From Litchfieldella qijiaojingensis (lineage in GTDB: Bacteria > Pseudomonadota > Gammaproteobacteria > Pseudomonadales > Halomonadaceae): 64,000 nt of DNA. Where the stretch lies: assembly GCF_014651875.1 (NCBI RefSeq), contig NZ_BMXS01000016.1:50588-114587 (forward strand), written 5' to 3'. Positions within the stretch are counted from its first letter, which is position 1. The number at the start of each line of letters is the position of its first letter. This document shows, piece by piece, positions 38,161-48,749 of the stretch. The notes under the pieces are model-generated. The model saw only the letters and a list, made by a program, of their open reading frames with translations, did no database searches and was not told the DNA's origin. Both the position numbers and the translations under genes were made by a program.

Positions 38161-38229
38161 GGCCTCGGGCTGCGAGCCCCCGTAGCCGTAGTTCTTAGCT
38201 CGTAGCCCGAAGCTCGTCGCCCGCGGCCT
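38161..38229. repeat. Degenerate 7-bp periodic array between mrpG and hemH
   Basis: From 38181 the plus strand reads in units of seven: CGTAGCC, GTAGTTC, TTAGCTC, GTAGCCC, GAAGCTC, GTCGCCC, GCGGCCT, with looser units before. The array ends three bases from the hemH stop codon. No obvious terminator with a T-tract exists between the convergent genes. Confidence 0.65.
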
Positions 38230-38232
38230 TTA

Positions 38233-39222
38233 TTACCAGCCGCGGGTATGCTGCTCGACCAATTGGCTCAGCAGCTCGATGTGCTCGGGGCGGTCATTGA
38301 GCGCGGGAATGTAGCGATAGGTCTTGCCGCCGGCACCGAGGAAGTTGTCGCGGTTCTCAACTTCGAGTTCCTCCAAGGTCTCGAGGCAGTCGGCGGCAAA
38401 GGCAGGGCTGATGATGTCGACCTGTTCGATCCCCTCACGTCCCCAGGCCTTGAGCGTTTCATCCGTGTAGGGCTTGAGCCATTCCTCGCGACCAAAGCGT
38501 GATTGGTAGCTCATCAGCCATTCGTCGTCGGACAGCTCCAGCGCCTCGGCCACCAGACGGCTGGTGGTCTCGCAATGACGTGGATAGGGATCACCTTCCT
38601 CGGCATAGCGCTGGGGAATGCCATGGTAGGACAACAGTAACCGGCCCCGTTCCCCGCCGTGCGCCGCCCAATGTTCGCGAATGCTCGCCGCCAGCGCCTG
38701 AACGTAAGCCGGGTGATCGTGATAGTCGCGCACGAAGCGCAGCTCTGGGAGATGCGGACAAGGCGTCAATGCCCGGGCCAGACCATCGAACACCGCTGCG
38801 GTGGTCGAACGCGAGAACTGCGGGTATAGCGGCAAGACCAGGATGCGCCCCACACCGGCCTCGCGCAGGCGCAAGCCACTTTCGCGCAGCGAAGGGTTGC
38901 CATAGGTCATGGCCAGTTCCACCGGGATCGTCTCACCATAAAGACGCTCCAGCGCCGCGGCCAAGGCACGCTGCTGACGTCGACCGATCGCCAGCAGCGG
39001 CGAGCCTTCGCCCGTCCAGACCGCCTGATACCCCTTGGCGACACGCCCCGGGCGAAAGCGCAGAATCACTCCATGCAGAATCAGCCACCACAGCGGACGC
39101 GGAGCATCCACCACACGCTTGTCCCACAGGAATTCGCCTAGATAACGGCGTACGGCATCCGCGGTCGGGGCATCGGGGGTTCCCAGGTTGACCAGCATCA
39201 CACCGAAACGGGGGGATGGCAT
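38233..39222 (-). CDS. hemH: Ferrochelatase
   Basis: HemH inserts ferrous iron into protoporphyrin IX to give heme. The 329-residue product includes VMLVNLGTPDAPT at the start, LVLPLYPQFSRSTT, the catalytic histidine region LLLSYHGIPQRY, and SPAFAADCLETLEELEVE near the end. The ATG at 39222 has GGAGG upstream, better than the ATG four codons earlier. No other heme gene is close. Confidence 0.95.
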   Translation of the reverse strand: MPSPRFGVMLVNLGTPDAPTADAVRRYLGEFLWDKRVVDAPRPLWWLILHGVILRFRPGRVAKGYQAVWTGEGSPLLAIGRRQQRALAAALERLYGETIPVELAMTYGNPSLRESGLRLREAGVGRILVLPLYPQFSRSTTAAVFDGLARALTPCPHLPELRFVRDYHDHPAYVQALAASIREHWAAHGGERGRLLLSYHGIPQRYAEEGDPYPRHCETTSRLVAEALELSDDEWLMSYQSRFGREEWLKPYTDETLKAWGREGIEQVDIISPAFAADCLETLEELEVENRDNFLGAGGKTYRYIPALNDRPEHIELLSQLVEQHTRGW

Positions 39223-39351
39223 GATCGCCTCCATGCAAGGAATGATGGCGGCATTGTACCAGCCCGGGTGCCGATCAATGGAATAAAGTTATACTATCAA
39301 TGTCATTCGTATAACTTCTGACCAACCTAGGCTCCCAAATCCGGATAGTCG

Positions 39352-39654
39352 TCAAAACACCAGTGGCATGCGCGAAGTCAGAGGATCGCGATAATGGGTC
39401 TCACGCCCGATCATTTCGTCGTGGGGATCGTGCTGTACCAGATAGGCACGATGGATGCCGGAGCGATTGAGTTCGAGATAGACGTCCTCGAGTGTGCGGA
39501 ACAGCATCGGCTTGCCGCGTTGGGTCAGCATATGTCGCTTGCCTTCGACATCCTCCAGTTCGATCTGGTAGAAGCGGCTACCGGTATGGGTAATCACGCG
39601 AATCTCGAAATTGTCCTGATGGCCGACAAAGGCCTTGAAGTCCTGAAGTTCCAT
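39352..39654 (-). CDS. Small conserved protein, DUF6482-like
   Basis: A 100-residue soluble protein of unknown function. The central FYQIELEDVEGKRHMLTQRG strands and the C-terminal YLVQHDPHDEMIG resemble a small family (DUF6482) common in halomonads and pseudomonads. I chose the ATG at 39654 because of the strong AGGAGGG site; upstream in-frame codons show no pattern. It stands alone, 132 bp after the following small gene. Confidence 0.7.
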   Translation of the reverse strand: MELQDFKAFVGHQDNFEIRVITHTGSRFYQIELEDVEGKRHMLTQRGKPMLFRTLEDVYLELNRSGIHRAYLVQHDPHDEMIGRETHYRDPLTSRMPLVF

Positions 39655-39786
39655 GAAACTTCCCTCCTGGAAAGCGAGTTGACCGTCACAGCATATCGAT
39701 GGGCCAGCATGCCAGCGCACGATGACAACCTTGTGTCCCTGTGACGTTAGGAGTGTGACCTTTGTCCAACCCACCAGGTTCCCCGG

Positions 39787-40074
39787 CTACTGATAGCTGG
39801 AGGGATCGATGGCCTTGCCCAGGGAGTTGCGGTCGACCCACTTGCCGGCCTTGGTTTCCCGATAGCGGAACACCACCCGGTCACCGATCTGCACCGGGAT
39901 CTCGGCCTCCTCGGTTTGATAGCTATAAGTTTCGCCATCGACCACCAATCGATAGCGATAGAGGTCCGGCATGCCCAGCCACTCCTTGAACGGACCTTCG
40001 CGCTCGATTTCCTGCAGTTCCCCTCGAGCCTCGAGCTTGGGAGTACGCTTGCCGCGACGAAATCCGCCTGCCAT
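39787..40074 (-). CDS. Hypothetical protein, 95 residues
   Basis: I do not recognise this protein. It is soluble and charged, opens with a basic stretch (GGFRRGKRTPKLEAR), then has an alternating pattern typical of a small beta-barrel: YRYRLVVDGETYSYQTEE, IPVQIGDRVVFRYRETKAGKW. That second part recalls SH3- or OB-like small domains, but this is only a pattern. GAGAGGATA lies before the ATG. It is 95 bp downstream of dnaB on the same strand. Confidence 0.65.
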   Translation of the reverse strand: MAGGFRRGKRTPKLEARGELQEIEREGPFKEWLGMPDLYRYRLVVDGETYSYQTEEAEIPVQIGDRVVFRYRETKAGKWVDRNSLGKAIDPSSYQ

Positions 40075-40169
40075 ATCCTCTCCTTTCGATACCGGTATTG
40101 AGGGGCGGCATTATAAGCCCCGTGCGATCAGGCTCAAGCATGTCCGGCTCGTCAGCCCCGGCCAAGCGC

Positions 40170-41558
40170 TCACTCGCCGAAATGCTGGCCGTAGCTGTCG
40201 GGCGCCAAGTCTTCGAAACGCGTGTATTTGCCAATGAAGGCCATGTGCACGGTACCGATCGGCCCGTTACGCTGCTTGCCGATGATCAGCTCGGCCAAGC
40301 CCTGATTGTCGGGGTTATCAGGATTATAGACCTCGTCGCGATAGACGAAGGCAATCAGGTCGGCATCCTGCTCGATGGCGCCGGACTCGCGCAGGTCGGA
40401 CATCACCGGGCGCTTGTTGGGTCGCTGCTCCAGTGAACGGTTTAGCTGCGACAGGGCGATCACCGGACAGCCGAATTCCTTGGCCAGCCCCTTCAGCGAG
40501 CGTGAGATTTCGGAAATCTCGCCGGTACGGTTTTCGGAGAAACCGGGGATCTGCATGAGCTGCAAGTAGTCGATCATGATCAACCCGATGTTGCCATGCT
40601 CGCGAACCAGGCGCCGAATTCGCGAACGCATCTCGTTGGGCGACAGCGCCGCGGTATCGTCGATGAACAACTGCTTGTCCTTGAGCAGATTTACCGCCGA
40701 GGTCAGCCGTGGCCAGTCCTCATCCTCGAGTTGCCCGGTACGCACACGGGTCTGATCGATGCGCCCCAGCGATGAGAGCATGCGTAGCATCAAGGCGTCG
40801 GCGGGCATTTCCATGGAAAACACCATCACCGGCTTGTCGCTCGAGATCACCGCATGCTCCACCACGTTCATGGCGAAGGTGGTCTTGCCCATGGATGGGC
40901 GGCCGGCGATGATCACCAGGTCCGAAGGCTGCAGGCCCGAGGTCATGTCGTCCAGATCGCGGAAGCCGGTGGAAAGCCCGGTCATCTCGCCCTGCATGTT
41001 GAACAGCTCGTCGATGCGGTCGACTGCCTTGGCGAGTAGCTCGCTCATGCCGACCGGACCACCGGACTTGGGGCGATCCTCACTGATCTGGAATACCAGC
41101 CGTTCGGCTTCGTTGACCAGCTCGTCGGAGGGTCGACCCTGGGGAGCAAAGGCGCTCTCGGCGATCTGATTGGCGGCCTGGATCAACTTGCGCAACGTGG
41201 CGCGCTCATGAACGATGTCGGTATAAGCACGGATATTGCTCGCCGAAGGCGTATTGCGCGCCAACTCGGCCAGATAGGCCAGTCCGCCCACGGTATCGAG
41301 CTGATCGCGGTTCTCCAGTGCCTCGGAGAGAGTCACCACATCGAGTGGCTGACCGCTTTCGGCCAACGCGGCCATGGCGTTGAACACCAGGCGGTGTTCG
41401 TAACGATAGAAGTCGCCTGCCACGAGGCGCTCGGAGACCGTATCCCAGGCGCCGTTGTCGAGCATCAGCCCGCCGAGCACCGATTGCTCGGCCTCCAGAG
41501 AGTGCGGCGGCACCTTCAGCGCGGCGGTTTCCTGATCGAGCTCGACGGTTTCGTTCAT
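40170..41558 (-). CDS. dnaB: Replicative DNA helicase DnaB
   Basis: DnaB is the hexameric 5'-3' helicase at the replication fork. The 462-residue product has the N-terminal primase-interacting domain (KVPPHSLEAEQSVLGGLMLD) and a RecA-like C-terminal domain with Walker A GRPSMGKT, Walker B LIMIDYLQLM and ALSQLNRSLEQRPNKRP. The ATG at 41558 gives the usual N terminus; a TTG three codons earlier has the better-spaced GAGGA and cannot be excluded. In relatives it follows rplI directly; here a galactonate cluster intervenes. Confidence 0.95.
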   Translation of the reverse strand: MNETVELDQETAALKVPPHSLEAEQSVLGGLMLDNGAWDTVSERLVAGDFYRYEHRLVFNAMAALAESGQPLDVVTLSEALENRDQLDTVGGLAYLAELARNTPSASNIRAYTDIVHERATLRKLIQAANQIAESAFAPQGRPSDELVNEAERLVFQISEDRPKSGGPVGMSELLAKAVDRIDELFNMQGEMTGLSTGFRDLDDMTSGLQPSDLVIIAGRPSMGKTTFAMNVVEHAVISSDKPVMVFSMEMPADALMLRMLSSLGRIDQTRVRTGQLEDEDWPRLTSAVNLLKDKQLFIDDTAALSPNEMRSRIRRLVREHGNIGLIMIDYLQLMQIPGFSENRTGEISEISRSLKGLAKEFGCPVIALSQLNRSLEQRPNKRPVMSDLRESGAIEQDADLIAFVYRDEVYNPDNPDNQGLAELIIGKQRNGPIGTVHMAFIGKYTRFEDLAPDSYGQHFGE

Positions 41559-41654
41559 GGTGGCCAAGGATCCTCGACGGTACGGGAAGCGGGGCTCATT
41601 CTACCCCAATAGCCCATCGCACCCTATGCTCCCTGAGCCACGTCGACATGAAAA

Positions 41655-41687
41655 TCCCCGTGGGGGGCATCACACCGCCCACGGGGA
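41655..41687 (-). terminator. Rho-independent terminator of the porin gene
   Basis: TCCCCGTGGG (41655-41664) and CCCACGGGGA (41678-41687) form a 10-bp stem with a 13-base loop. On the minus strand the stem is followed by TTTTC. It lies 74 bp after the porin stop and before dnaB, so it separates the galactonate cluster from dnaB. Confidence 0.85.
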
Positions 41688-41760
41688 AAGATCGAAACAG
41701 TGACGCTGCCGTCGCGACACGACCACGTCGCCGTTACTAGCAGTATGGCTCGAATCTGAA

Positions 41761-43328
<1,568 letters not shown>

Positions 43329-43416
43329 ACGAAGGTCGTACGACAACCTCGATCAAGCTCCTCACATCCTTCTCTCCGGCATTGGACGTGATGGAATCTT
43401 CCAACGTCAGCGCCAA

Positions 43417-43430
43417 CTTAATCGTTTAAG
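43417..43430. promoter_or_regulatory. LacI-type operator, porin-distal copy
   Basis: The second identical CTTAATCGTTTAAG, 102 bp (about ten helical turns) from the first, 67 bp after the dgoA stop. Paired sites at this spacing can support DNA looping. The cognate repressor is not evident in the window. Confidence 0.6.
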
Positions 43431-43496
43431 CCGTGAATCGCAAAAAGAAAAAAGTAATATTACTACCAATGTCTAATCGGCAAATACGAGCGCAGC

Positions 43497-44117
43497 TCAG
43501 CCAAGACGCAGTGGAACCTCGGCCAACTGCCAGGCGGCCACCAGTTCACGGGCCTTGGCACCGACCTCCGCGGCACTTCGCCCGGGCTTGTAGAGCGCGC
43601 TGCCAAGTCCGGCGCCAGCTACACCGGCGGCCCGCCACTCGCCAAAGTTGCCGGCATCGATACCACCGACGGCATAAAGTTCGGTGCCCGAAGGCAGCAC
43701 GGCACGCAGCGCTTTCATGCCTTCGATGCCGACCTGTACCGCAGGGAATAGCTTGAGACCGCTGGCCCCGGCATCCAGGGCATCGAAAGCCTCGGAGGGA
43801 GTGACGATCCCTGGCAATGACACCATGCCCAGACGCCGGCTCTCCTCGATCACCGCAGGCCGGCAGTTGGGCGAGACTACCAACCGACCACCGACGGCGT
43901 GCACCTCGCGCACCTGGGAAACGTGCAATACGGTACCGGCCCCGATCAGGGCGCGTTCGCCCAGTGCTTCACTCAGGCGACGAATGCTCTCCAGCGGCTC
44001 AGGAGAATTGAGAGGGACTTCGATGCGCTCGATACCGGCGTCGAGCAGCGCCTCGCCGACCTCGACGACTTCGTCCGGGGTGATACCACGCAAGATACCG
44101 ATCAGGGGAAGAGACAT
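43497..44117 (-). CDS. dgoA: 2-dehydro-3-deoxy-6-phosphogalactonate aldolase
   Basis: DgoA splits 2-keto-3-deoxy-6-phosphogalactonate into pyruvate and glyceraldehyde 3-phosphate. The 206-residue class I aldolase has the catalytic glutamate segment RIEVPLNSPEP, whose PLNSP signature marks the galactonate enzyme rather than the KDPG aldolase, and the Schiff-base lysine in ASGLKLFPA. The ATG at 44117 has GGAG upstream. It follows dgoK by 12 bp. Confidence 0.92.
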   Translation of the reverse strand: MSLPLIGILRGITPDEVVEVGEALLDAGIERIEVPLNSPEPLESIRRLSEALGERALIGAGTVLHVSQVREVHAVGGRLVVSPNCRPAVIEESRRLGMVSLPGIVTPSEAFDALDAGASGLKLFPAVQVGIEGMKALRAVLPSGTELYAVGGIDAGNFGEWRAAGVAGAGLGSALYKPGRSAAEVGAKARELVAAWQLAEVPLRLG

Positions 44118-44129
44118 GGGGAACTCCAT

Positions 44130-45095
44130 TCATTCATGCTTGACGGTGCTTCTAGCTAGTGCCAAGCCAGCCAGCACCGCCCTTTCGTTGTCGATGACCC
44201 GGCTGGTGTACCCCAAGGCTTCCAGCGCCAGCGCATAGCGATGACACAGTGCCTCGGCGCCGATCAGACACACCTGCTCACTCTCGTCCAACCCACCGAG
44301 AGCCCCCGCCAGTTCGAGGCCGATCACTAGACCGGAAAGGCGTGCCGCCAAGCATGCGCCACGGGCTTCCCCGCCTGGCAGCCGTTCATCGAGCAGGTCG
44401 CCGGCACGAATGGCGAACAAGCGCTGGGTGAAGCGTGTCGGTTCGGTGCTGACATCTTGCACCGCGGTCACGAAAGCCTCGCGACAGGCTGAATCCGCAA
44501 GGTCATCCTCACTCAGCGAATGCGACAGCACCGACTGTTGGGCCAGCAGGCGGAACAGTTCACCGCTCATGAAGGTTTGGAAGCCAAGCAACTCGCCCAC
44601 AACGAGGCGTGCCCACTTGGCATGAGTACCGGGCAGGCAGACTCGGCCCGAGAATTCCGGCTCGCGGGCCACCAGGCCGGCGAGTTGGGTCTCCTCACCA
44701 CGCATCACGTCGAATTCTTTCCCCGTCTCGTCGCGATGCTGGCATAGGCCCGGCAACAGGCGGACCTGCAAGCGCGGGTCCTGAACCGATGGCACTACCG
44801 CTCCCTCGGCCAAGGTATCCAGGCGGGCCGGCACCACGAGATAGGGTGCTTCCCGCCAGCCCTGACGAGCCCCTGCCATGCCGCAGACGATCACATCCAA
44901 GGGATCATTCTCGGGCAACCAATCGCCCAAGACGTCCAACAGCGTTGCCTCGTATTGCGTCGAGCTCAGGCCCAGCATGCCCCGCTCCGTGCCACGGTGA
45001 GCCAGTACCTCGTCGGCATCACTCATGGCCCAGACGCGTAGATTGCTCGAGCCCCAGTCCACGGCGATCCACGCCAGGCGCTTACGGGTGGTCAT
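44130..45095 (-). CDS. dgoK: 2-dehydro-3-deoxygalactonokinase
   Basis: DgoK phosphorylates 2-keto-3-deoxygalactonate at C6. The 321-residue protein has the DgoK phosphate loop IAVDWGSSNLRVWAM, VCGMAGARQGW, and the LPGTHAKWARL and MSGELFRLL segments that define the family. The ATG at 45095 follows GGGAGG. It is 11 bp downstream of dgoD. An N-terminal extension of 21 codons is possible but unsupported. Confidence 0.92.
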   Translation of the reverse strand: MTTRKRLAWIAVDWGSSNLRVWAMSDADEVLAHRGTERGMLGLSSTQYEATLLDVLGDWLPENDPLDVIVCGMAGARQGWREAPYLVVPARLDTLAEGAVVPSVQDPRLQVRLLPGLCQHRDETGKEFDVMRGEETQLAGLVAREPEFSGRVCLPGTHAKWARLVVGELLGFQTFMSGELFRLLAQQSVLSHSLSEDDLADSACREAFVTAVQDVSTEPTRFTQRLFAIRAGDLLDERLPGGEARGACLAARLSGLVIGLELAGALGGLDESEQVCLIGAEALCHRYALALEALGYTSRVIDNERAVLAGLALARSTVKHE

Positions 45096-45106
45096 GCTCG
45101 CCTCCC

Positions 45107-46255
45107 TCACCATTCGGCGATCGAGCCATCTTCGTGGGTCCAAACCGGATTGCGCCAACGATGCCCCACCTTGGCGCGCTCCTCGACGAAGCTTTCGTCG
45201 ATCTCCACACCCAACCCTGGCCCCTGAGGAATGGCACAGAAGCCGTCCTCGATCCTGAGCGCGTTCTTGTCGACAAGATAATCGAGCACGTCGTTATCCT
45301 GGTTGTAGTGGATGCCCATGCTCTGTTCCTGGATGAAGGCGTTATGGCACACCGCATCCAATTGCAGCGAAGCAGCCAGGGTCAGCGGGCCAAGCGGGCA
45401 ATGCGGGGCCAGGGCCACGTCGTGAGCCGACGCCAGGGCGGCGATCTTCAGCCCCTCGCTGATACCACCGCAATGCGACAGATCCGGCTGCACCACGTCG
45501 ACCATGCCGTCACGCAGCAGGTCACGGAATTCGAAGCGAGTATGAAGTCGCTCCCCGGTAGCGATGGGGTAGCCGAGCCCGCCGGCGATCTGCTTCAGAC
45601 ACGGCAGATGCTCCGGCGCCACCGGCTCCTCGACGAACATCGGGTGGAAAGGCTCCAACTCGCGCAGCAGGGCCTTGGCCATGGGCCGGTGCACGCGACC
45701 ATGGAAGTCGATGCCGATTCCTACGTCCGGCCCCACCGCTTCGCGAGCCTCGGCTACGCGCGCCACGGCATCATCGATCTTCTGGTGCGAATCGACGATC
45801 GCAAGTTCGGGGGTGCCGTTCATCTTGAAGGCGGTGAATCCCTGATCGACAAGCGCCTTGGCGCCGTCGCCCACGTCGCTGGGGCGATCGCCACCGGTCC
45901 AGGCATACATGCGCATCCGGTCGCGCACCGCCCCCCCCAGTAGCTGGTGTACCGGCACTCCCAGGTCACGTCCCTTCAGGTCCCACAAGGCTTGATCGAT
46001 CCCGGCAATGGCCGACATCAGGATCGGCCCGCCACGATAAAAACCGGCACGGTAGAGAGTGTTCCACAGATGCTCGATGCGATGAGGATCCTGGCCAACC
46101 AGGTAGTCGGCCAACTCGTGTACCGCAGCTTCGACGGTCGCGGCACGTCCTTCGATGACCGGCTCGCCCCAGCCGTAGCAACCTTGATCGGTTTCGATCT
46201 TGAGAAACAGCCAGCGCGGGGGAACTTGCCAGGTCTTGAGGCGGGTGATTTTCAT
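45107..46255 (-). CDS. dgoD: D-galactonate dehydratase
   Basis: DgoD, an enolase-superfamily enzyme, dehydrates D-galactonate to 2-keto-3-deoxygalactonate. The 382 residues equal the E. coli enzyme. The [20 protein letters not shown] capping domain is followed by a barrel with the metal ligands in [21 protein letters not shown] and [11 protein letters not shown], and [13 protein letters not shown] near the end. The start overlaps the dgoR stop by ATGA. Confidence 0.94.
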   Translation of the reverse strand: MKITRLKTWQVPPRWLFLKIETDQGCYGWGEPVIEGRAATVEAAVHELADYLVGQDPHRIEHLWNTLYRAGFYRGGPILMSAIAGIDQALWDLKGRDLGVPVHQLLGGAVRDRMRMYAWTGGDRPSDVGDGAKALVDQGFTAFKMNGTPELAIVDSHQKIDDAVARVAEAREAVGPDVGIGIDFHGRVHRPMAKALLRELEPFHPMFVEEPVAPEHLPCLKQIAGGLGYPIATGERLHTRFEFRDLLRDGMVDVVQPDLSHCGGISEGLKIAALASAHDVALAPHCPLGPLTLAASLQLDAVCHNAFIQEQSMGIHYNQDNDVLDYLVDKNALRIEDGFCAIPQGPGLGVEIDESFVEERAKVGHRWRNPVWTHEDGSIAEW

Positions 46256-47028
46256 AAGCCGGGTCCTTGCAGTTCAGGAATGGAAGAGGAGCTTGCGACG
46301 GTGCTGGACGCCTTGCTCAGATCGTCAGCGGTACGTTCGAGCACCTGAGCCGTGGCCAAACGAGCCGCCTGGGGTTGGCGCAAGCGTATCGCCTCCATGA
46401 CCCGGCGATGACGCTCCAAGCTATCGTCCAGGTCGCCAGCCCGGCGCTGCGAATGCTGGATCAAGGCAATGATCGACGGCCGCAGCAGATGCCCCATCTG
46501 GCGCCAAACCAGGTTGTGACTGGCGCGGTAGACTGCGGCATGGAAAGCCACATCGCATTCGGCGTGCTCGTTGCGCCGCTTGGGGTCGCCGGCGCTGTCA
46601 CGCATGCCATTCCAGGCCCGCTCCAGGCGCGCAAGGTCTTCGGCATCGGCGGCTTGCGCGGCGAGTTCGGCGACATGTGGTTCGGCCGATAATCGAAACG
46701 CGAAGATCTCGCGCATCAGTTGGGGGTGTGTTGTCTCCAGCCCTGTCATCCAGACACTCATCTGCGGATCGAGCAGATGCCAGTCACCGATCTCGCGAAC
46801 CCATGAGCCTCGTCCGGCGCTGCGCTCGATCAGACCGGCACTGGTCAGGCTGGCCAAGGCATTGCGCACCAGGTTGCGGCTGACAGCGAAATGCCGACAC
46901 AAATCCAACTCACGGGGAAAGCCGTCGCCAGGGTTCCAGTGACCCGACAGGATGGCTCGGGCCAGTACCGTGGCCAATTCCCGGGCGTCAGCATCTGGCG
47001 ACAACGATGCCAGCGGGGATAGGGACAT
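46252..47028 (-). CDS. dgoR: GntR/FCD-family regulator, DgoR-like
   Basis: A 258-residue repressor with a winged helix (residues about 15-80, containing [21 protein letters not shown]) and a helical FCD effector domain with the metal-site pattern [16 protein letters not shown] and RHRRVMEAI. Layout and position as first gene match E. coli DgoR, which senses D-galactonate. I chose the ATG at 47028, which has GAGGAG 12 bases upstream, because the predicted promoter ends near 47078 and excludes longer starts; 47055 remains possible. Confidence 0.87.
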   Translation of the reverse strand: MSLSPLASLSPDADARELATVLARAILSGHWNPGDGFPRELDLCRHFAVSRNLVRNALASLTSAGLIERSAGRGSWVREIGDWHLLDPQMSVWMTGLETTHPQLMREIFAFRLSAEPHVAELAAQAADAEDLARLERAWNGMRDSAGDPKRRNEHAECDVAFHAAVYRASHNLVWRQMGHLLRPSIIALIQHSQRRAGDLDDSLERHRRVMEAIRLRQPQAARLATAQVLERTADDLSKASSTVASSSSIPELQGPGL

Positions 47029-47066
47029 ATCGGGCCCGTTCTCCTCATGAAACATGGACAAAACAA

Positions 47067-47106
47067 TTGTCTGATAAATACTATTAAATGTCTGACATTT
47101 TGACAA
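47067..47106 (-). promoter_or_regulatory. dgoR-dgoDKA promoter with two overlapping DgoR-type operators
   Basis: On the minus strand, TTGTCA (47106-47101) and TAGTAT (47083-47078) are spaced 17 bp. The perfect palindrome ATGTCTGACAT (47088-47098) fills the spacer, and the related TTGTCTGATAA (47067-47077) lies just past the -10. The two sites are 21 bp apart, two helical turns, so bound dimers would sit on the same face and block polymerase. Autoregulation by DgoR is inferred. Confidence 0.7.
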
Positions 47107-47111
47107 GCCCG

Positions 47112-47142
47112 AAAAAAGCGCAAGGAGTCAAACTCCTTGCGC
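47112..47142 (-). terminator. Rho-independent terminator of the rpsF-rplI operon
   Basis: GCGCAAGGAGT (47118-47128), a CAA loop and ACTCCTTGCGC (47132-47142) make an 11-bp stem followed on the minus strand by TTTTTTC. It ends the ribosomal operon 29 bp after rplI and lies immediately upstream of the dgoR promoter. Confidence 0.95.
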
Positions 47143-47171
47143 CCTTCGCTGCGTCAGGCGACGACCATGGC

Positions 47172-47618
47172 TTACTCGGCCACGACCACCACGCGAACGC
47201 TGGCACTGACTTCGGCATGCAACTGCAGCGCAATGTCATATTCGCCGGTCTGGCGAATCGGGCCTTCCGGCATGCGCACTTCGCTCTTGGCGATGTCGAT
47301 GCCGGCCTGGGCGATGGCCTCGGCCAGATCACGCGGCCCAATAGAGCCGAACAGCTTGCCTTCGTCACCGGCCTTGGCGACCAGCGACAGCTCGATTTCG
47401 GCGAGCTGGGCAGCGCGGGCTTCGGCCTCGGCCTTGCGCTCGGCGGCATGCGCCTCGAGCTCGGCACGCTGAGCCTCGAAGGCTTCCACGTTTTCTTTGG
47501 TCGCCGGTACGGCCAGGCCGTAGGGCACCAGATAGTTGCGGCCATAGCCGGGCTTGACGGTGACCTTGTCACCCAGGCCACCCAGCTTGCCAATCTTGTC
47601 GAGCAGAATGACTTCCAT
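47172..47618 (-). CDS. rplI: 50S ribosomal protein L9
   Basis: L9 spans the 50S surface near the L1 stalk. The 148-residue protein has the N-terminal RNA-binding domain [19 protein letters not shown] followed by [13 protein letters not shown], the long connecting helix rich in Ala and Glu, and the C-terminal domain. It ends the operon with rpsF, rpsR and the DUF2232 gene. Confidence 0.97.
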   Translation of the reverse strand: MEVILLDKIGKLGGLGDKVTVKPGYGRNYLVPYGLAVPATKENVEAFEAQRAELEAHAAERKAEAEARAAQLAEIELSLVAKAGDEGKLFGSIGPRDLAEAIAQAGIDIAKSEVRMPEGPIRQTGEYDIALQLHAEVSASVRVVVVAE

Positions 47619-47633
47619 CTCGTTAACCTCTTG

Positions 47634-48485
47634 TCAGTCGCTGCGGGCTATGCGCGCGCGAATATTCGCGAGCGTATCGATAAAGGCCAGCAGCAGCACG
47701 ATCAGAATCATGGGCCAGGTGGTCACCAGCAATACATAAAAGGCCACCAGCCAGAGCCCGTTCATCCCCTTGAGACCAATAACACCATGTATCAGCGCAA
47801 TGCCCGCCACCAATAGCGGCACCCAAGCCAGCATCGCCAGCGCCGGAAACCCAAGCACCATCCCGACCACACCCAGGACCACCAGCAAGACCAGTTCCCT
47901 GGGCGAGAGACGCAGCGCATGGAACTCCTCGCGGAAGCCGCCGGGGTTGTAGAGGCCGGCCTGCCAGTTCCGTGCCAGAGCCAGGCAAACCACCGCAGCC
48001 AGCAAGACGATCAGCCCGGTGACGCCACCGATCAGCAACGCCGCCAATTGTTCGGTGGCAACCCCCTGACCGGCGAGATCCTGGAGCATGCGATCGATCT
48101 CTGGCGAGCCCTGCCGCGCCTGCTCGAGCAGGGGGCCAGCGCCGCCTGGCGGCAAGAAGATGCCCAGTTGCACCATCCCGGTGGCGGCCAGCGCGCCGGC
48201 TATCAGCGCCTCGCTCCAGCGCATGCGCGAGCGCAGTACCACCGCCATCAGCGTCACCAGCAGGACACTCGCCAACGGAATGGCGTCACCTTGCATCCAC
48301 CACCAGCCGGAAGGCACGGCGGCACCCAGGATCACCGGTGTAGCCGGAGCCAATCCACGACGCAGCGTCACCAGTGCGGCAATGGCGGCACTGAGCCAGA
48401 ACAGCCAGGGCACTACGGCCGCGAGTGCCGCCGCCCCCGCCGCATAGGGAGTGCCGCGCATCAGCCAGCGGGCGATCGGGAGCAT
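47634..48485 (-). CDS. DUF2232 multi-pass membrane protein
   Basis: A 283-residue hydrophobic protein with about eight predicted helices, of unknown function. Its place between rpsR and rplI is the usual position of the DUF2232 membrane protein in pseudomonads and related genera. The C-terminal half includes LSPRELVLLVVLGVVGMVLG and ends with a basic ANIRARIARSD. The ATG at 48485 was preferred to the adjoining GTG. Confidence 0.8.
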   Translation of the reverse strand: MLPIARWLMRGTPYAAGAAALAAVVPWLFWLSAAIAALVTLRRGLAPATPVILGAAVPSGWWWMQGDAIPLASVLLVTLMAVVLRSRMRWSEALIAGALAATGMVQLGIFLPPGGAGPLLEQARQGSPEIDRMLQDLAGQGVATEQLAALLIGGVTGLIVLLAAVVCLALARNWQAGLYNPGGFREEFHALRLSPRELVLLVVLGVVGMVLGFPALAMLAWVPLLVAGIALIHGVIGLKGMNGLWLVAFYVLLVTTWPMILIVLLLAFIDTLANIRARIARSD

Positions 48486-48497
48486 CACGCGACAGGC

Positions 48498-48725
48498 TTA
48501 TTGGTGGCTATCGGTATACGGCAGCAGCGCCAGGTAACGTGCCCGCTTGACGGCGGTGGACAGTTGGCGCTGATAACGGGCCCGGGTACCGGTAATGCGG
48601 CTTGGAACGATCTTGCCGGTTTCGGTGATGTAGGCCTTGAGCGTATCGATATCCTTGTAATCGATCTGCTTCACGCCTTCAGCGGTGAAGCGGCAGAACT
48701 TGCGGCGACGGAAAAAGCGTGCCAT
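48498..48725 (-). CDS. rpsR: 30S ribosomal protein S18
   Basis: The 75-residue protein starts [13 protein letters not shown] and has the S18 core [20 protein letters not shown] followed by [19 protein letters not shown]18 pairs with S6 on the 30S platform, and rpsF lies 24 bp upstream. Confidence 0.97.
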   Translation of the reverse strand: MARFFRRRKFCRFTAEGVKQIDYKDIDTLKAYITETGKIVPSRITGTRARYQRQLSTAVKRARYLALLPYTDSHQ

Positions 48726-48749
48726 TGAAGAATCTCCTCTGGACGTGCG

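Noticed and set aside
43453..43464. AGTAATATTACT palindrome after dgoA as operator or terminator
   Set aside because: It is a 12-bp AT-rich palindrome without a loop; it may just be the AT-rich gap, and no regulator pattern matches.
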